Positions 1-10,964 of a stretch of 64,000 bases of DNA are shown in pieces. The position numbers and the translations under genes are program-made. The notes beneath the pieces were generated by a model. The model made no database searches and was not told where the DNA came from. It worked only from the letters and a program-made list of their open reading frames with translations. Each line of letters starts with the position of its first letter. Within the stretch, counting starts at the first letter, position 1. The DNA lies in the NCBI RefSeq assembly GCF_918797505.1, contig NC_092801.1:18165731-18229730 (forward strand), given 5' to 3'. The stretch is from Bemisia tabaci. Lineage: Eukaryota > Arthropoda > Insecta > Hemiptera > Aleyrodidae.

Positions 1-1174
1 GTGTCTTTGCGACTATTACCCCTGCAGAATGTAGGTAAAATTTTTCTCCGGTACGAGAAACGGCTAATCTGATGTATTTTGAGCCGCTGAGTCCGAAAAT
101 GACCTCCGTTTTTTCCCATCACCCTCCAGTTTTTCGGAAAAGCGACTTTTCCCCCGGAAAATGAGCAAATTTGAAGTATATTTGTCATGCATGCAATTAA
201 TTTGTATAAATTTTTCTGGACCCGTGGTACAGTCATTCTTATGTATTTTAAGCCGCTGAATCCGAATATGACCTCGGTTTTTTTCCATCACCCTCAATTT
301 TCTGGTAAAGTCGATTTTTCCGAGCCTAAATTTGTGTATAAGCTTTCCCGGACTCAAAGGGGATCAAAAATATATTTTAAACGTGTCCGCGACGTGCGAT
401 ACATCGATTCTTATGTATTTTGACTCGCTGAACCCGAATATGGTCTTGGATTTTTCCGATCACCCACGATTTTCCCGGAAAATCGATTTTCCTTGGAAAA
501 CTACCTTTTTCGGTGTTTTTTGGACGATTTTCCTGTTGTGAGGAGTCTAAGAAATTTTCTGAGATCCTCTCTAGGTCTCTTCTGCTATATTAAGAGCAGC
601 TGAATCCAAATTTGACCTCTATTCATCTCTGACAACCCCCCGTTTTCTAGAAAGTCCGATTTTTCAGGGAAAAAAGCTTTTCCGAACCGTCCCCACCTCC
701 AGGGAAATTTGAAAATTTTTCCGCACGTGTGATACATCGATTCTTATGTAATTTGAGCTGGAAAACCCGGATATGACCTTAGAAATTCGGTGGGTGATAA
801 CGAATTTTTGGTGTTTTTGCGACTATTACCCCCTGCAGAATGTAGGTAAAATTTTTCTCCGGTACGAGAAACGGCTAATCTGATGTATTTTGAGCCGCTG
901 AGTCCGAAAATGACCTCCGTTTTTTCCCATCACCCTCCAGTTTTTCGGAAAAGCGACTTTTCCCCCGGAAAATGAGCAAATTTGAAGTATATTTGTCATG
1001 CATGCAATTAATTTGTATAAATTTTTCTGGACCCGTGGTACAGTCATTCTTATGTATTTTAAGCCGCTGAATCCGAATATGACCTCGGTTTTTTTCCATC
1101 ACCCCTCAATTTTCTGGTAAAGTCGATTTTTCCCAGCCTAAATTTGTGTATAAGCTTTCCCGGACTCAAAGGGT
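1..1174. repeat. ~170 bp tandem repeat with ~810 bp higher-order duplication
   Basis: The block at 1-361 recurs nearly base for base at 811-1174, differing by a few single-base changes. Inside each block a shorter unit of about 170 bp repeats, recognisable by ATGTATTTTRAGCCGCTGA followed by a CCGAATATGACC-like motif, starting near 72, 241, 413, 585, 744, 882 and 1051. The middle units are clearly more diverged. This looks like satellite DNA amplified as a higher-order unit; the window edge cuts it, so total length is unknown. The open frames in it are phase accidents of the repeat. Confidence 0.85.
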
Positions 1175-1522
1175 CAAACCTCCCCTCGCAATTTGAACTT
1201 TTACCCGGAGAAACTTGGATAATTTTAACTGAAAATTTTACTGATTTTCCCCATGATCTATTTAAAAAATCAGACAATTTTGGAAAAAAAATTCTAAGAT
1301 ACATTCTCGTAAAAACTTGAATTGTTTCTGTCAGTTTTGCAACCTTGGAATAGAGTTACGTTCCTTCGTGTGGGGAACTACGAAGTTTCTCAAGTCGTCT
1401 CCTGGGCCCGCGGTATCTTCATTTCCGCATGAGCCCTAGAAAGCACGGAGTTAGATGGGAACGAAGGCTCAACTGAAGAAGCAGCCACGACATGGGGCGA
1501 CCAAATTCACCCGTGTAACGAC
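1175..1522. other. No recognisable feature
   Basis: AT-rich DNA between the satellite and the U1 inverted repeat. No coding frame, palindrome or repeat copy could be supported here. Confidence 0.5.
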
Positions 1523-2346
1523 GCACAGTGGATCGAGTCAATCAGAGAGGTCGGACATGACAAAAACTGCAAATTTTGATGTTTACTGCTTCGTCACATT
1601 TTACATTTCAAGGGCTGCTTTAAGAGGAAAACTTACGTCGACTTACGTAAACTAGTGCTGTTATTTTATGTTACCGAAAATTCCGGGGTTCCCGGAATTA
1701 ATTCCGATTTTCAAAAGTTCTGAGAGAAATCTCGATTTTTCCAAGAGTCACGAGGATAAAATTCCGATACACGCCCGCCCGACGTTAGTTTTGAAGGTCG
1801 TCAATTTTGACGAAAGTAAGCAAATTTGATTACATAATCGGTCAAACTGGTGAAAAAATCCGAATTCCGAGAAAATCCCGGAAAATTCTAGCTGGCATTG
1901 GCTGAAAATTCCGGGAGTTCCGAAGATTCCGGGAATAGTTCCGATTATTTTAAAGGATCGGAAATTCGTCATTAAGTCCAGGAAATGGATATATATATGG
2001 AAATGGTTGATTATATAATCGGTCGAATTGGTGAAAAAATCCAAATTCTGCGAAAATCCCGAAAAATTCTAGCACAGGCTAAAAATTCCGGGATTACTTC
2101 CGATTATTTTAAAGGCTCGGAAATTCGTTATAAAGTCCAGGAAATGGCAGTTCTTCATTAAACTGCAAATTTTAATGTTTATTTTCGCCACGTTTCAAAT
2201 TTCAAGGGGTGATTTAAGAGGAAAACTTCACGAGAAAACCATCGGAACCACTTTTAGAACCTCAAAGTTCCGTAGAAACGGAGTTATAAGCGTTTGAAGT
2301 TTCCGAAATTTGTCCGACCTCTCCTATGGACTCGATCCGCTGTGCG
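1523..2346. mobile_element. Inverted-repeat element, family U (copy U1)
   Basis: The left end reads CGCACAGTGGATCGAGTC and continues to GAGGTCGGACA; the right end carries the reverse complement (GTCCGACCTCTCC, then GACTCGATCCGCTGTGCG). Subterminal sequence (AACTGCAAATTTTRATGTTTA, TTTAAGAGGAAAACTT) occurs near both ends in the same orientation. The core is rich in TTCCGGGAATT-like tracts. No transposase frame is present, so this is a non-autonomous element. The same ends occur alone near 3979 and 11826 and as a full copy at 59604-60261. Confidence 0.65.
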
Positions 2347-3227
2347 ATCAAGACCGAGAAGGCTCCGGAATCCGAGGTCGCAAGTAAATTTTCACGCATT
2401 ATTGATGACTTTTCGGTTCAGAGGGGGCCCCGGCCTAGCGGGAATGAATAGATGCTATGAGGAGAATTTGTCGTATTAACAGCGTCATAAATACCTCTCC
2501 GGGGCGCGCATACCTACCATTGTCCCGCTCAACGCTCCATGCGGTCGCGAATCTCCAACCAAACCGCGTATCTCCAATGATAACCCTCATACATATCCGC
2601 GTTTTTCGCCCAGCACGGCGGATTGGCGAACGGCGGGCGGTGGATCTCCGATAAAACCTCGTATCTCCGGTGATATCCTTACACTGATCCGCGGTTGTAG
2701 CTTAGCGTGGCCGAAGGGTGGGGGGACAGGTGAGGGGCAGGAGGGGGGGGCGTTTCTGCGATCGCTCCGGCTGATTAAATTAAAAACCCGTTAAGTTTTA
2801 ATAAATCTTTCAGGTACTTTCATCCGTGAAGTTCCAGCGCGCCGCGTTCGCCGTGTCGACCTCTACTACGGCTGGAAACATTGAAACAGATCCGATCAAC
2901 CCCTCCCCCCTCCCACCACCCCTTAGCCGAGGGTAGGCTTTAAATTACAGATAAAGTTCCCGATATAATGGACACGTTGGGAAACGTCGGGAAAATTCCT
3001 GGCTTTCCCGGTACTCGCGGCGTTCGATAACCACCGAGGGCTCATGTTAATTCTACCGCGTGCGGCAAAAAATAATATCGTGGAATTGAAACTACGTATG
3101 TAAAATAAAAAAAGGCAAGCGTAATTAAAGAGAAAATTAATTGAACAAGATAGTATTTTATTATTCTCTCGCTAACTCTGTATCCTTTTCCTGGTGTACA
3201 GATACCTATGAATAAAATAAGACAAAC
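2347..3227. other. Single-copy-looking DNA, no gene seen
   Basis: Locally GC-richer stretch with short G and C runs near 2740 and 2905. It contains loosely repeated words around 2560-2690 (CTCCGATAA, GTATCTCC). No supported coding frame, RNA gene or inverted repeat. Confidence 0.4.
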
Positions 3228-3229
3228 TT

Positions 3230-3457
3230 CACTGAAAAAAAAAACACATTGGATCTAGAGTCCAGACTCTTAAAAACATCGACAAGAAATAATACTCTTG
3301 ATTCAATCAGATTTAAGCTTAAATCAAGAAACAAGCCTCTTAATTTGAGCGGATTTCCTTTTGATTTAAGCTTAAATCTGATTGAATCAAGAGTCCTTTT
3401 TCTTTTCAATGTTTTCAAGAGTCTGGACTCTAGATCCAATGTGTTTATTTTCCAGTG
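3230..3457. mobile_element. MITE family A (copy A1), TT duplication
   Basis: A 228 bp near-palindrome. It opens CACTGAAAAAA, then a block containing GGATCTAGAGTCCAGACTCT, and closes with the complementary block and TTTTCCAGTG. TT sits immediately outside both ends (3228-3229 and 3458-3459). Because the element is palindromic, a ~75-residue frame beginning MDLESRLLKT appears on both strands; it is not a gene. Confidence 0.88.
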
Positions 3458-3459
3458 TT

Positions 3460-4345
3460 CTATAAAATATCAAATTATTAATCAATTATTTTTAGTCCAA
3501 CTTTTAAGTCTTAACCTAGAAATTAAATACACTATTAATACTTTTAAAATGGCAGCACTGGAGATCAGAATGAACCAGGAACATAGTAGAAAGCAAATGA
3601 AATCAAGATTCCAGATTTCCCGCTGATGATTATTTTAAAAGAGATAAAAACAAATAAGGAAACGAAAATGGAAAAAACTCCGCGCTGTATGAAATGCAGC
3701 GCAAGTGCATGCAATGAGAGGCTGCAATAAAATCCTCGTTACACTTAAAACTTCGGCGCCGCGGCGCCATTACGAGTAAAAATACATCAAAAGAAAACAC
3801 GGCTCCAGTTTATAATGCCTTATAACGGCGGCGGAATTAAGATTCAAATTAATACAGCGGATGCCGTGGTGATTCGATTGCGTTCTATTTAAACTGCACT
3901 CCGGGCCATCTAAAGCTCATAATCCATCGACCCGAAGACTTCCTGATGGAACTTTTAGTGCGCCCAACGAGAGCCCGTCGCACAGTGGATCGAGTCAATC
4001 AGAGAGGTCGAACACGGAATTTTTCTCGGAAGCGTGCAGAGGATAGCACCCACGGTTGTCTCGCCTAACACTACTCATACATGAAAATGAATACAAATAA
4101 TATCATTTTCTTGTAATTGAAATAAAATCAGTCGATTTTTATAATCCAAACGATTTCTAAGAGTCTTTCAGATGATTAGTGACAATTTGACAAAGAACGT
4201 AGGCTTCTTTTAATAAAATTTTCCGGTCAGATTTGTATGAGCCCGTTTCCTCAAAACTTCATTTTTGAACTGACGGTTCTCTTTGCTAGAATGGCAGAAT
4301 ATTCCACTACCGACGATTCGATCCGTGGATCGCGGGTGGACGGTG
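3460..4345. other. No gene; solitary U-family end
   Basis: Mostly unique sequence. A lone family-U terminus (CACAGTGGATCGAGTC) lies at about 3979-4011 with no partner nearby, so it is a fragment. The part at 3740-3960 is GC-richer and single-copy in this window. Confidence 0.45.
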
Positions 4346-4613
4346 TTCACCTCAAATTATGGTGTCACACTCCAGCAGGCGCAGTGTAGGCAACTTGCGC
4401 ATCGGATTGTGCGTGTAACGGTGTAGCGTTTGAAGTATCTCTAGGATGTCGAAGGCGCTATACATGCTGCGCGCTGGCGAGCCCTCTACTGCCCGCGATA
4501 ATTATCATTCGATTACGCCGATTCACGGCAGATTTCATGGCATCCTCTCTCTAATGCGATTTTTCGCCGCATGTCATCAAACGGATTCCACTGCTCGAAG
4601 CACTTCGACATAA
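4346..4613 (+). repeat. Dispersed repeat H (copy H1)
   Basis: This segment matches 13064-13329 in reverse orientation, for example TGTGCGTGTAACGGTGTAGC here and its complement there. The match runs the full ~265 bp at high identity with scattered changes. Ends are not obviously inverted repeats. Function and class unknown. Confidence 0.7.
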
Positions 4614-4669
4614 AATAGCCTTCTTTGCGATTCGGTTTGTGCTCTCGAGCCGAAGTTCTACCCCCTAAT

Positions 4670-5157
4670 CTGCCGCACTGGAAAAAAAAAAACACATTGG
4701 ATCTAGAGTCTAGACTCTTGAAAACATTGACAAGAAAAAAGACTCTTGATTCAATCAAATTTAAGTTAAAATCAAAAGGAAATCCGCTCAAATCAAGAGG
4801 CTTGGTTCTTGATTTAAGCTTAAATCTGATTGAATCAAGAGTCTTTTTTCTTGTCGATGGTTTTAAGAGTCTGGACTCCAGATCTAATGTGTTTGTTTTT
4901 TTTTCCAGTGCGTGCTAAGGAAGAACGCCGTATGAATCTTCACGCGTTGCCAAATTTTCTTTGTTAAAACAAGAATTATCTGGTTAACTTGTGGGTATTT
5001 TTCTTCCAATTTTTCAGACTATTTTGTTCGCAATTTCACCTGAAGTTCCTGAATATGAGGACATTTATGCATTAATTTCCTTAAAAATGAACGTTTCATC
5101 GAAGGAAATTTGGCCACACCTAAAGGTTCTTACGGCGTTTTTCCTTAGCAAGGCGCC
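4670..5157. mobile_element. Inverted-repeat element, family M (M1), interrupted by A2
   Basis: Ends are CTGCCGTGCTAAGGA...AACGCCGTATGAA on the left and TTACGGCGTTTTTCCTTAGCA on the right. Family A copy A2 has inserted inside the left terminus after CTGCCG, leaving CG on both sides. Uninterrupted relatives with ACTGCCGTGCTAAGG are at 53712 and 56411. No coding capacity. Confidence 0.7.
4676..4910. mobile_element. MITE family A (copy A2), CG duplication
   Basis: Runs from CACTGGAAAAAA to TTTTTTTTCCAGTG, flanked by CG at 4674-4675 and 4911-4912. It is inserted in the terminal repeat of element M1. The CG duplication shows that the target is not limited to TA. Confidence 0.9.
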
Positions 5158-5189
5158 ATCAACCCCGATGCGATCGATTGTATTCAGTA

Positions 5190-5768
5190 GAATATTTTTA
5201 TAGGGAGAGTATGAACGACTCAATTTATGTGGCTCTTAGGGTCTTAAGAGCGACAACGTGAGAAACGAAAATCGCTAGAAAAGTGCTGCTGCCAACCTAT
5301 GAATTTGAAAGATTAATCGATAGGGCCGACAGCGCATTGTAAACAAGCGTTTTTAAGGATTAAGACTTTGAAACCGAGAAAATTAATGCGAAATCAAAGT
5401 TTTTTACGTGATTTTATAATTTTTGATCAGTGTACCTACTCTCGCAGTTTAAATTAGTACCACTGGATAATTCAAGTTACATGATTCGAGTTATATTACA
5501 TTCGAGGTATAATATTCCTAGAGTACTTTTATAGGAAGAATATGGACAAATCGATTTATGTGGCTCTTAGGGCCCAAAAGGGTGACAACGTGAAAAACGA
5601 AAATCACCAGAAAAGTGCCACCGCCAAACTATGCATTCGGAAGATCACTCAATATGGCCGACAGCGCATTACAAACAAGCGTCTTTCAGGGATTAGGACT
5701 TTGAAACTGAGAAAATTAATGCGAAATCTAAGTTTTACACGTGCTTTCATAATTTTTGATCAGTGTAA
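5190..5768. repeat. Two direct copies of a T-related repeat
   Basis: Segments 5195-5442 and 5528-5768 are direct repeats sharing TTTATGTGGCTCTTAGGG, GACAGCGCATT and TAATTTTTGATCAGTGTA. The second is preceded by TAGAGTACTTTTATAGGAAG at 5517, a diverged form of the T1 terminus at 19804. They are probably truncated relatives of T1; neither shows its second end. Confidence 0.6.
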
Positions 5769-6104
5769 TAGTTGAAATGTGAAAATTGATACCACTGGAT
5801 AATTCGAGTTCTTAGGTTGGTTGCCCTCCTAGGGCCCCAAGAGCTACATGACCTGATCAAACCTAACCTCCAAATTTTTGAGTCGTCTATACTCTCCCAT
5901 ATGAAGGTACAAATGAGAAAAAATAACACTAAGAAGTGGCCCAAACTGTACGTAACAAGGTGGAGAAATGACAATAATAAATGAGAATAACAAGGTGGGA
6001 TTGATTGACCTTTTAATTTTGACTCTAATTTTAATTTTTGGAATTCTGGCTTGTTTCCCGCGAATGGGGACCAGCACCATTTCCCACTTGTACTATAGGA
6101 CCTA
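5769..6104. other. No recognisable gene
   Basis: AT-rich sequence. Short frames on both strands here are low-complexity and lack any family resemblance. A short word shared with 49485-49550 (TCCCCGCGAA next to CCAGCACCATTTC) occurs near 6057-6085. Confidence 0.4.
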
Positions 6105-6286
6105 CGCTGAAAAAAAATTGGTCAGTCCAGACCTAAAACATCGACAGAAAGTACTTGATCATCGAATCGCTTAACACGACAGCCTTAATTAGCAGTTCGT
6201 TTGATCAGCAAAAATCCGATTGATCAGAGTATTTTCTTGTCATGTTTCAAGAGTCGGACTCTAGATCAATGTTTTTTTATCCAGTG
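6105..6286. mobile_element. Degenerate MITE family A (copy A17), TA duplication
   Basis: A shortened, decayed copy opening CGCTGAAAAAAAATTGG and closing TTTTTTATCCAGTG, with internal matches to the A arms (GTCCAGAC, ATTTTCTTGTC, GGACTCTAGATC). TA lies on both sides (6103-6104 and 6287-6288). Confidence 0.7.
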
Positions 6287-6697
6287 TAGTATTCGGAGCG
6301 TAGAAGTTCAGAGACATGAACATTTCGTGCCCGATCTCTCCGATCGGTTCGTACCACTGAGCGGCGCCGCATTTTTATTCACTTTTCATCGGGTAGTGCA
6401 AGCAAAACAGATAAAATAATTGAAAGCCGCCAACTTCCCGACGGCCGAAGTTTTGATTACGCCGAGCTCTTCAAATTAGTCTGACCTTTGTGCAACGTAT
6501 CGTTGGATCCGGGGCGCCGGGGCGGAGGGGGTTGGTAGGGGATGAAAAGGGGTATCGAAGTTGGAAGGAGCCACGTCTGGCAAAACTAGGTTATGATCGC
6601 AGTTGTCAGATATCTAGTTCCTTTTTTTTTTACTCGGGGCAAAAGTGGATGAATGAGAGGAAGAAGATATCAAATACTAACCTTATTTTTTTAGAAA
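6287..6697. other. Single-copy-looking DNA, no gene seen
   Basis: Mixed composition with a GC-rich patch at 6505-6545. The 80-residue frame at 6490-6732 runs into the N1 repeat and has no recognisable domain. Confidence 0.4.
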
Positions 6698-7297
6698 CAA
6701 AACAACACATTTTGCCTGAAAACTATCTCTAATATTGTCTTATCAACCATCCGGCATATCTTCCATCATGAGGGAATTTCACCAAGATGTCGTCCCCTAC
6801 CGACCAAAGTATCACAAGTGCCATACGACGTTTGAAAATCTCCGCCGCCATATTTTTTACAGAAAAATCGTTGGTTGAATCGGTTTGAAAATTTCGCTGA
6901 ATTTTATCGGCAGCACAAACAAAAATCAGTGAAATTTCCGGATAGCTTCAACCAACAATTTCTCTGTAAAAAAATAAAATGGCGGCGGAAACTTTTAAAC
7001 GTCGCGCGGCGCTTGTGATACTTTATCGGCAGGGGAAGACATCTTGGTGAAATTCCCTGAAGATATCAGTGGCGTGGCGTGAATTGCGATGTATCGATTG
7101 TTCTGCCATTTAAACCTATGATAAAGAATCGATTATTAAGGTGTTCGCTGCGAACACCCTGTATATCGATCCTTTTCTGTAGGTTTAAATGGTATAACAA
7201 TCGATAAATCGCAAAGCACGCCACGCCACTGGACGATATGCCGGATGGTTAATAAGACAATATTAGAGACAGTTTTCAGCAAAATGCGTTGTTTGAA
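6698..7297. mobile_element. Foldback element, family N (N1), interrupted by F1
   Basis: Left arm from 6698 (AACACATTTTGCCTGAAAAC, then ATTGTCTTATCAACCATCC) is repeated inverted at the right, ending near 7297. The inner arms share CGCCGCCAT...GGCGGCGG and AACCAACAATTTCTCTG. hAT-like MITE F1 has inserted into the right arm; removing it restores the match to the left arm. A second N-like copy lies at 17423-17690. Confidence 0.75.
7077..7231. mobile_element. hAT-like MITE family F (copy F1)
   Basis: A 155 bp near-perfect palindrome from CAGTGGCGTGGCGTG to CACGCCACGCCACTG, with core GTGTTCGCTGCGAACAC. Flanks are GAAGATAT (7069-7076) and GACGATAT (7232-7239), 7 of 8 identical. Eight-base duplications and CAGTG-type ends are typical of the hAT superfamily. 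Confidence 0.88.
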
Positions 7298-8043
7298 ATA
7301 TCGAGCTCATTTTAGGCAGCAAATCAAGGCGATCCAACAGTTTTTCCTTGACACTCTCGTCATTTTCTCCGACATTTCCGGATTCTCCTTGACTTTTTCT
7401 AAAATTCCCTGGAATTTCCCGGTTTTCCCGGGATTCTCTAACTGGCAACCCTATGGTCGGGACATACATTTTTGTGGGTTTAAAGGGAAATTGGTGGGAG
7501 GTGACGATGTATCAGGGAAATCAGGGAAATATAAGGGAATTCCATTTTCTAAATCCCGCGGCAACCCTGGCGGTCTTGCAACGTTGTTCGCGAATGGAGG
7601 GAGACCTCTGTCCGAATCCGAGTCGATAATCATTTGGCCAAGTTCCAGAATCCATTTTTGTGACTTCCTCTCTGCGGAGGATCCCTTCCCCCCTCCCCCC
7701 CCCCCGAGTCGCTCCGCATTACCGTCCAAGGAGCTAATCCAAACTAACGCAGTTTACTCCCCTAATATTTACGTTACCGCGCCCTGAGGCACCGCTCCGT
7801 TATTGTTCAGTATCGTGATACTGTCAACGAGAAAGTTAGCAGCGGCGTATGAATTTAAACTCCCCGCGGTTTCGACCCGGTTATTTGTAATGAACGCCAT
7901 TACTCAAATAATACGATTGATAGATAAGATTCTACACTTCAACGTGTCCTTGTTTGTAGTTACTTTCGGTGACTTCGAGTGACAGTATGGAGTATTCGCC
8001 ACCAACGAGGATAATCTAAAACTTGCCTACTTTGGAGAAAGGG
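7298..8043. other. No gene; short-period repeat-like patch
   Basis: Region 7360-7570 contains TTCCCGGGA and GGGAAATCAGG words, like the minisatellite at 35.7 kb. A pyrimidine run lies at 7683-7705. The overlapping 180- and 92-residue frames on opposite strands are of low complexity and look non-coding. Confidence 0.4.
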
Positions 8044-8045
8044 AT

Positions 8046-8273
8046 CACTGGGGAAAAAAACCCATTGGATCTAGAGTCCAGACTCTTGAAAACATTGACA
8101 AGAAAAAATACTCTCGATTCAATCAGATGTTTGCTTGGATCAAAAGGAAATCCGCTCAAATTAAGAGGCTTGGCTCTTGATTTAAGCAAAAATCCGATTG
8201 AATTAAGAGTATTTTTTCTTGTCGGTGTTTTTAAGAGTCTGGACTCTAGATCCAACGTGTTTTTTTTCCAGTG
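8046..8273. mobile_element. MITE family A (copy A3), AT duplication
   Basis: Runs from CACTGGGGAAAAAAA to TTTTTTTTCCAGTG with the standard arms. AT occurs directly outside both ends (8044-8045 and 8274-8275). Confidence 0.88.
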
Positions 8274-8275
8274 AT

Positions 8276-9293
8276 CGAAAAGGCTATAAGCGATCGGATA
8301 TCAATCATCAAACGGATTGATCAGTGTTGAGTGATGCCGATGATCCGGTGAAAGCAGGAGCCAATCGAAGCACGAAAACCATCGAACGACAAAATACGTC
8401 CAATTTTATTTCATTCACTGATCACAGGGATGAAACGTTTCAAAAGTCCCCTCAAGTTTGGCTTCACGAATGGATGTAAACAATAGAATAGGTCTTGCAT
8501 ATGGCAACCGACGTTTACTTCATCGGTTAAGACCAAGGGACTTTGAATATTTTTCCGAACATAAAATTGCGTCCCCGAAGTTCAACTTCATTGCGTCATT
8601 ACAACGTTTGATCGGGTTTTAAGGTCGAGTGATTACGGCCTTCTCATTTAAACGCTGCTGCGGGTCGATTCTTGAATCGTTGAATGATCTGGATCGATAG
8701 CTCCCTATCCTAACAATGCTAAATATCGATCAAGGTCATTCGATATCGATTCAACAATCGAGGTGCTGGAGGAAAATCAAAGGTCGATGATCCGATTCAT
8801 GTTTGTTTTACGACTTTCAATTTTCGTTTTCGTGTTTTGTCTCTCGTTCGGGGACGGTTTACAAGATATATACGCGCACCCATAAGTAGTGATTCCAGAA
8901 TCTTTTACGATGTAGTGTGGAAAAGAAAATTAATTCTGTCGTTTAATGCTCGCTTACCCTACCTTGTAATCAGTGGCGATATCGATTATCGATTATCGAT
9001 ATTTCCCCATTCGAAGACTCGATTCTCTGTGCTACGGCGCAAAGGACGCGAATAGACGCGAATCGACGCGAATCAGGAACAAATTTCCTTGTTTGTTTAC
9101 ATTTGATCCAAGGGTTCGATAATATTTCGAATGACGTAGCCACTAAATCGGTCTATTACAAATCTTTATTGACAAATGAGAAAGTGAACTGAGCTGGATT
9201 TGAATGCAAAAGAAAAAAAAATTGGACAGGTAGAGGGAGTAGAGAGGTTGAAAGGTGAAAGGAAATGTAGTTGCCAGTTCGTCACTTAATTCA
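8276..9293. other. No gene; fragments of dispersed repeats
   Basis: Contains the word GTGAGTGATGCCGATGATC-like followed by GGTGAAAGCAGGAGCCAATC near 8331-8372, repeated at 55830-55870, and a family-F fragment (CGATTATCGATTATCGATA) near 8983-9002. Rich in ATCGAT words. No coding frame supported. Confidence 0.45.
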
Positions 9294-9892
9294 CACAAGG
9301 GCGTAACTACAATGGAAATGTTGCATGTGTGAGGAATTTGCGATTTGACTGTTGATTCTTAGGTAGAAGTTCGCAAGAAACAGGATGGTGCCACTGGTTT
9401 TCTCTGAAATCAACTCCCAAGCTCAAAAAAAGCTCTCAAGTTGAGGCCAAAATGGAGGGGATATCCCACGCTATGCTGAGAGTCCACCTCTACATCAAGA
9501 CAAACTCTCCATGCAAAGATAGGGAGCAAATACATTGATAGGGCTGCCACTTTATTTGGGGACTCCAAAACTGAAAACACGGCAACCCTGCTAATGTATT
9601 TGCCCCCTATCTTTGCATGGAGAGTTCGTCTCGATGTAGAGGTGGACTCTCAGGATAGCGTGGGATAACCCCTCCATTTTGGCCTCAAGTTGAGAGCTTT
9701 TTTTGAGCTTGAGAGTTGATTTCAGAGAAAACCAGCGGCACTATCGTGTTTCTCGCGAACTTGTACATAAGAATCAACAGTCAAATCGCAAATTCCTCAC
9801 ACATGCAACATTTCCATTAGAGGTGAGCTTTGGGAAGTATCGAGTTACATATACGACAGGGCTCAACGTGAACTGCAGTTACGCCCTTGTTT
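9294..9892. mobile_element. Foldback element, family E (copy E1)
   Basis: The arms pair over about 230 bp each: 9310-9540 (ATGGAAATGTTGCATGTGTG, GATTTGACTGTTGATTCTTA, TGGAGGGGATATCCCACGC) and the complement at 9590-9820. An outer pair, ACAAGGGCGTAACT at 9296 and AGTTACGCCCTTGT at 9878, extends the structure to 9294-9892. No coding frame. A full relative is at 43812-44322 and half-copies are at 15771 and 44465. Confidence 0.8.
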
Positions 9893-10602
9893 CAGGAGGG
9901 CGACGGGTTCGCGAATGCCCTCCGCGGAAATCTAAAATCCTCGGCGGTCGCAACAAAGTAAAATCGCTACGCGAAGAAACTCCAGGTCGGAAGTCTCGAC
10001 GGAGTCCGAAGTGGGTAAATTGCGATTTTTTCCTTCTTTTTGTGCCACAATGGCCCCATAAGTGCGACAGGTGCGGGGGAACCTGGCGTCCTGACATGTT
10101 TCTTCACTTCGTTTCATGTTTCCGCCACTCGTGACACGCTTGAAAAGCTCGCCCTATTGCATTAAAGCCACCGACTCATCGCTCCTCCCGCGTAAAAGCG
10201 TAACTCCGTGTCCACGTGAGCCCTGCCGTCGGTGTAAGTGCACGCTGTCCAGGGCTCACGTGCAAACGGAGATACGCCCCTGCGTCACACGGGCGACCGA
10301 CAGTGCGCTTGAGTAAACTCGCATGCTTCGATAAGTAGATATTCGTTATCAAAGGTACTCCCATGTTAGTCTGTTTTACTTTTCCCTGTCGAATGTTTGT
10401 GGGTTCGTGCCCTGTGAGACATTTTCCCGCGACTTTTTCAAAAAGGACGGGGGCGATTTGAAGAAATGTCAATACTGAAGTCAAATACCGTATCGATAGG
10501 TTAAGTTGAGAGGTACTTTCATTGCTTACCCGCACCGGGGCCGGTATATAAAGTACGGATTGGACTTCGTTTTGTAACACGCAGTAAAAAATAAAACCGT
10601 TG
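9893..10602. other. GC-richer DNA with a small palindrome
   Basis: At 10214-10263 CACGTGAGCCCTG is mirrored by CAGGGCTCACGTG, reminiscent of the centres of palindromes I1 and I2. The opposing 143-residue frames at 9703-10134 and 10176-10607 overlap repeats or have no domain signature. Confidence 0.45.
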
Positions 10603-10604
10603 TA

Positions 10605-10962
10605 CACGGAGAAAAAAACCTCGTGCGTGGGACCCGAAGTTTAGGTCATATGGATCTCTGAAGTTTTCAGATTGAGCATCTGAACACTTTCGGTCTAGCT
10701 GTCGAGGCTCGGATCACACATCTGAAACGTCAGTTCTTACATCTGAAGTACTTCGGGTTTCATATCCGAAAAACTATGGTTCTCACATCCGAAAAACTTC
10801 GGTGCTCACATCTGAAGTACTTCAGATGTAAGAACTGAAGTTTCAGATGTGTGATCCAAACCTCAGCAGCTGGATCTAAAGCGTTCAGGTGCTCAATCCG
10901 AAAATTTTGGAGATCCATATGACCTGAACTTCGGGTTCTAGCACGAAGTTTTTTTCTCCGTG
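10605..10962. mobile_element. MITE family B (copy B1), TA duplication
   Basis: A 358 bp inverted repeat from CACGGAGAAAAAAACC to GTTTTTTTCTCCGTG. The arms contain GACCCGAAGTTTAGGTCATA and a ladder of CACATCYGAARAACTTCGG words. TA lies on both sides (10603-10604 and 10963-10964). No transposase. Confidence 0.88.
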
Positions 10963-10964
10963 TA

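Noticed and set aside
3249..3626. Recurrent ~75-residue frame MDLESRLLKT... in many places and on both strands
   Set aside because: It is the translation of the palindromic family A MITE; the same peptide appears on both strands because the element is an inverted repeat. Several copies carry stops, and it does not look like a transposase.
7451..7787. Opposed Pro/Gly-rich frames near 7.5 kb
   Set aside because: They overlap on both strands and translate homopolymer and GGGAAATC repeats.
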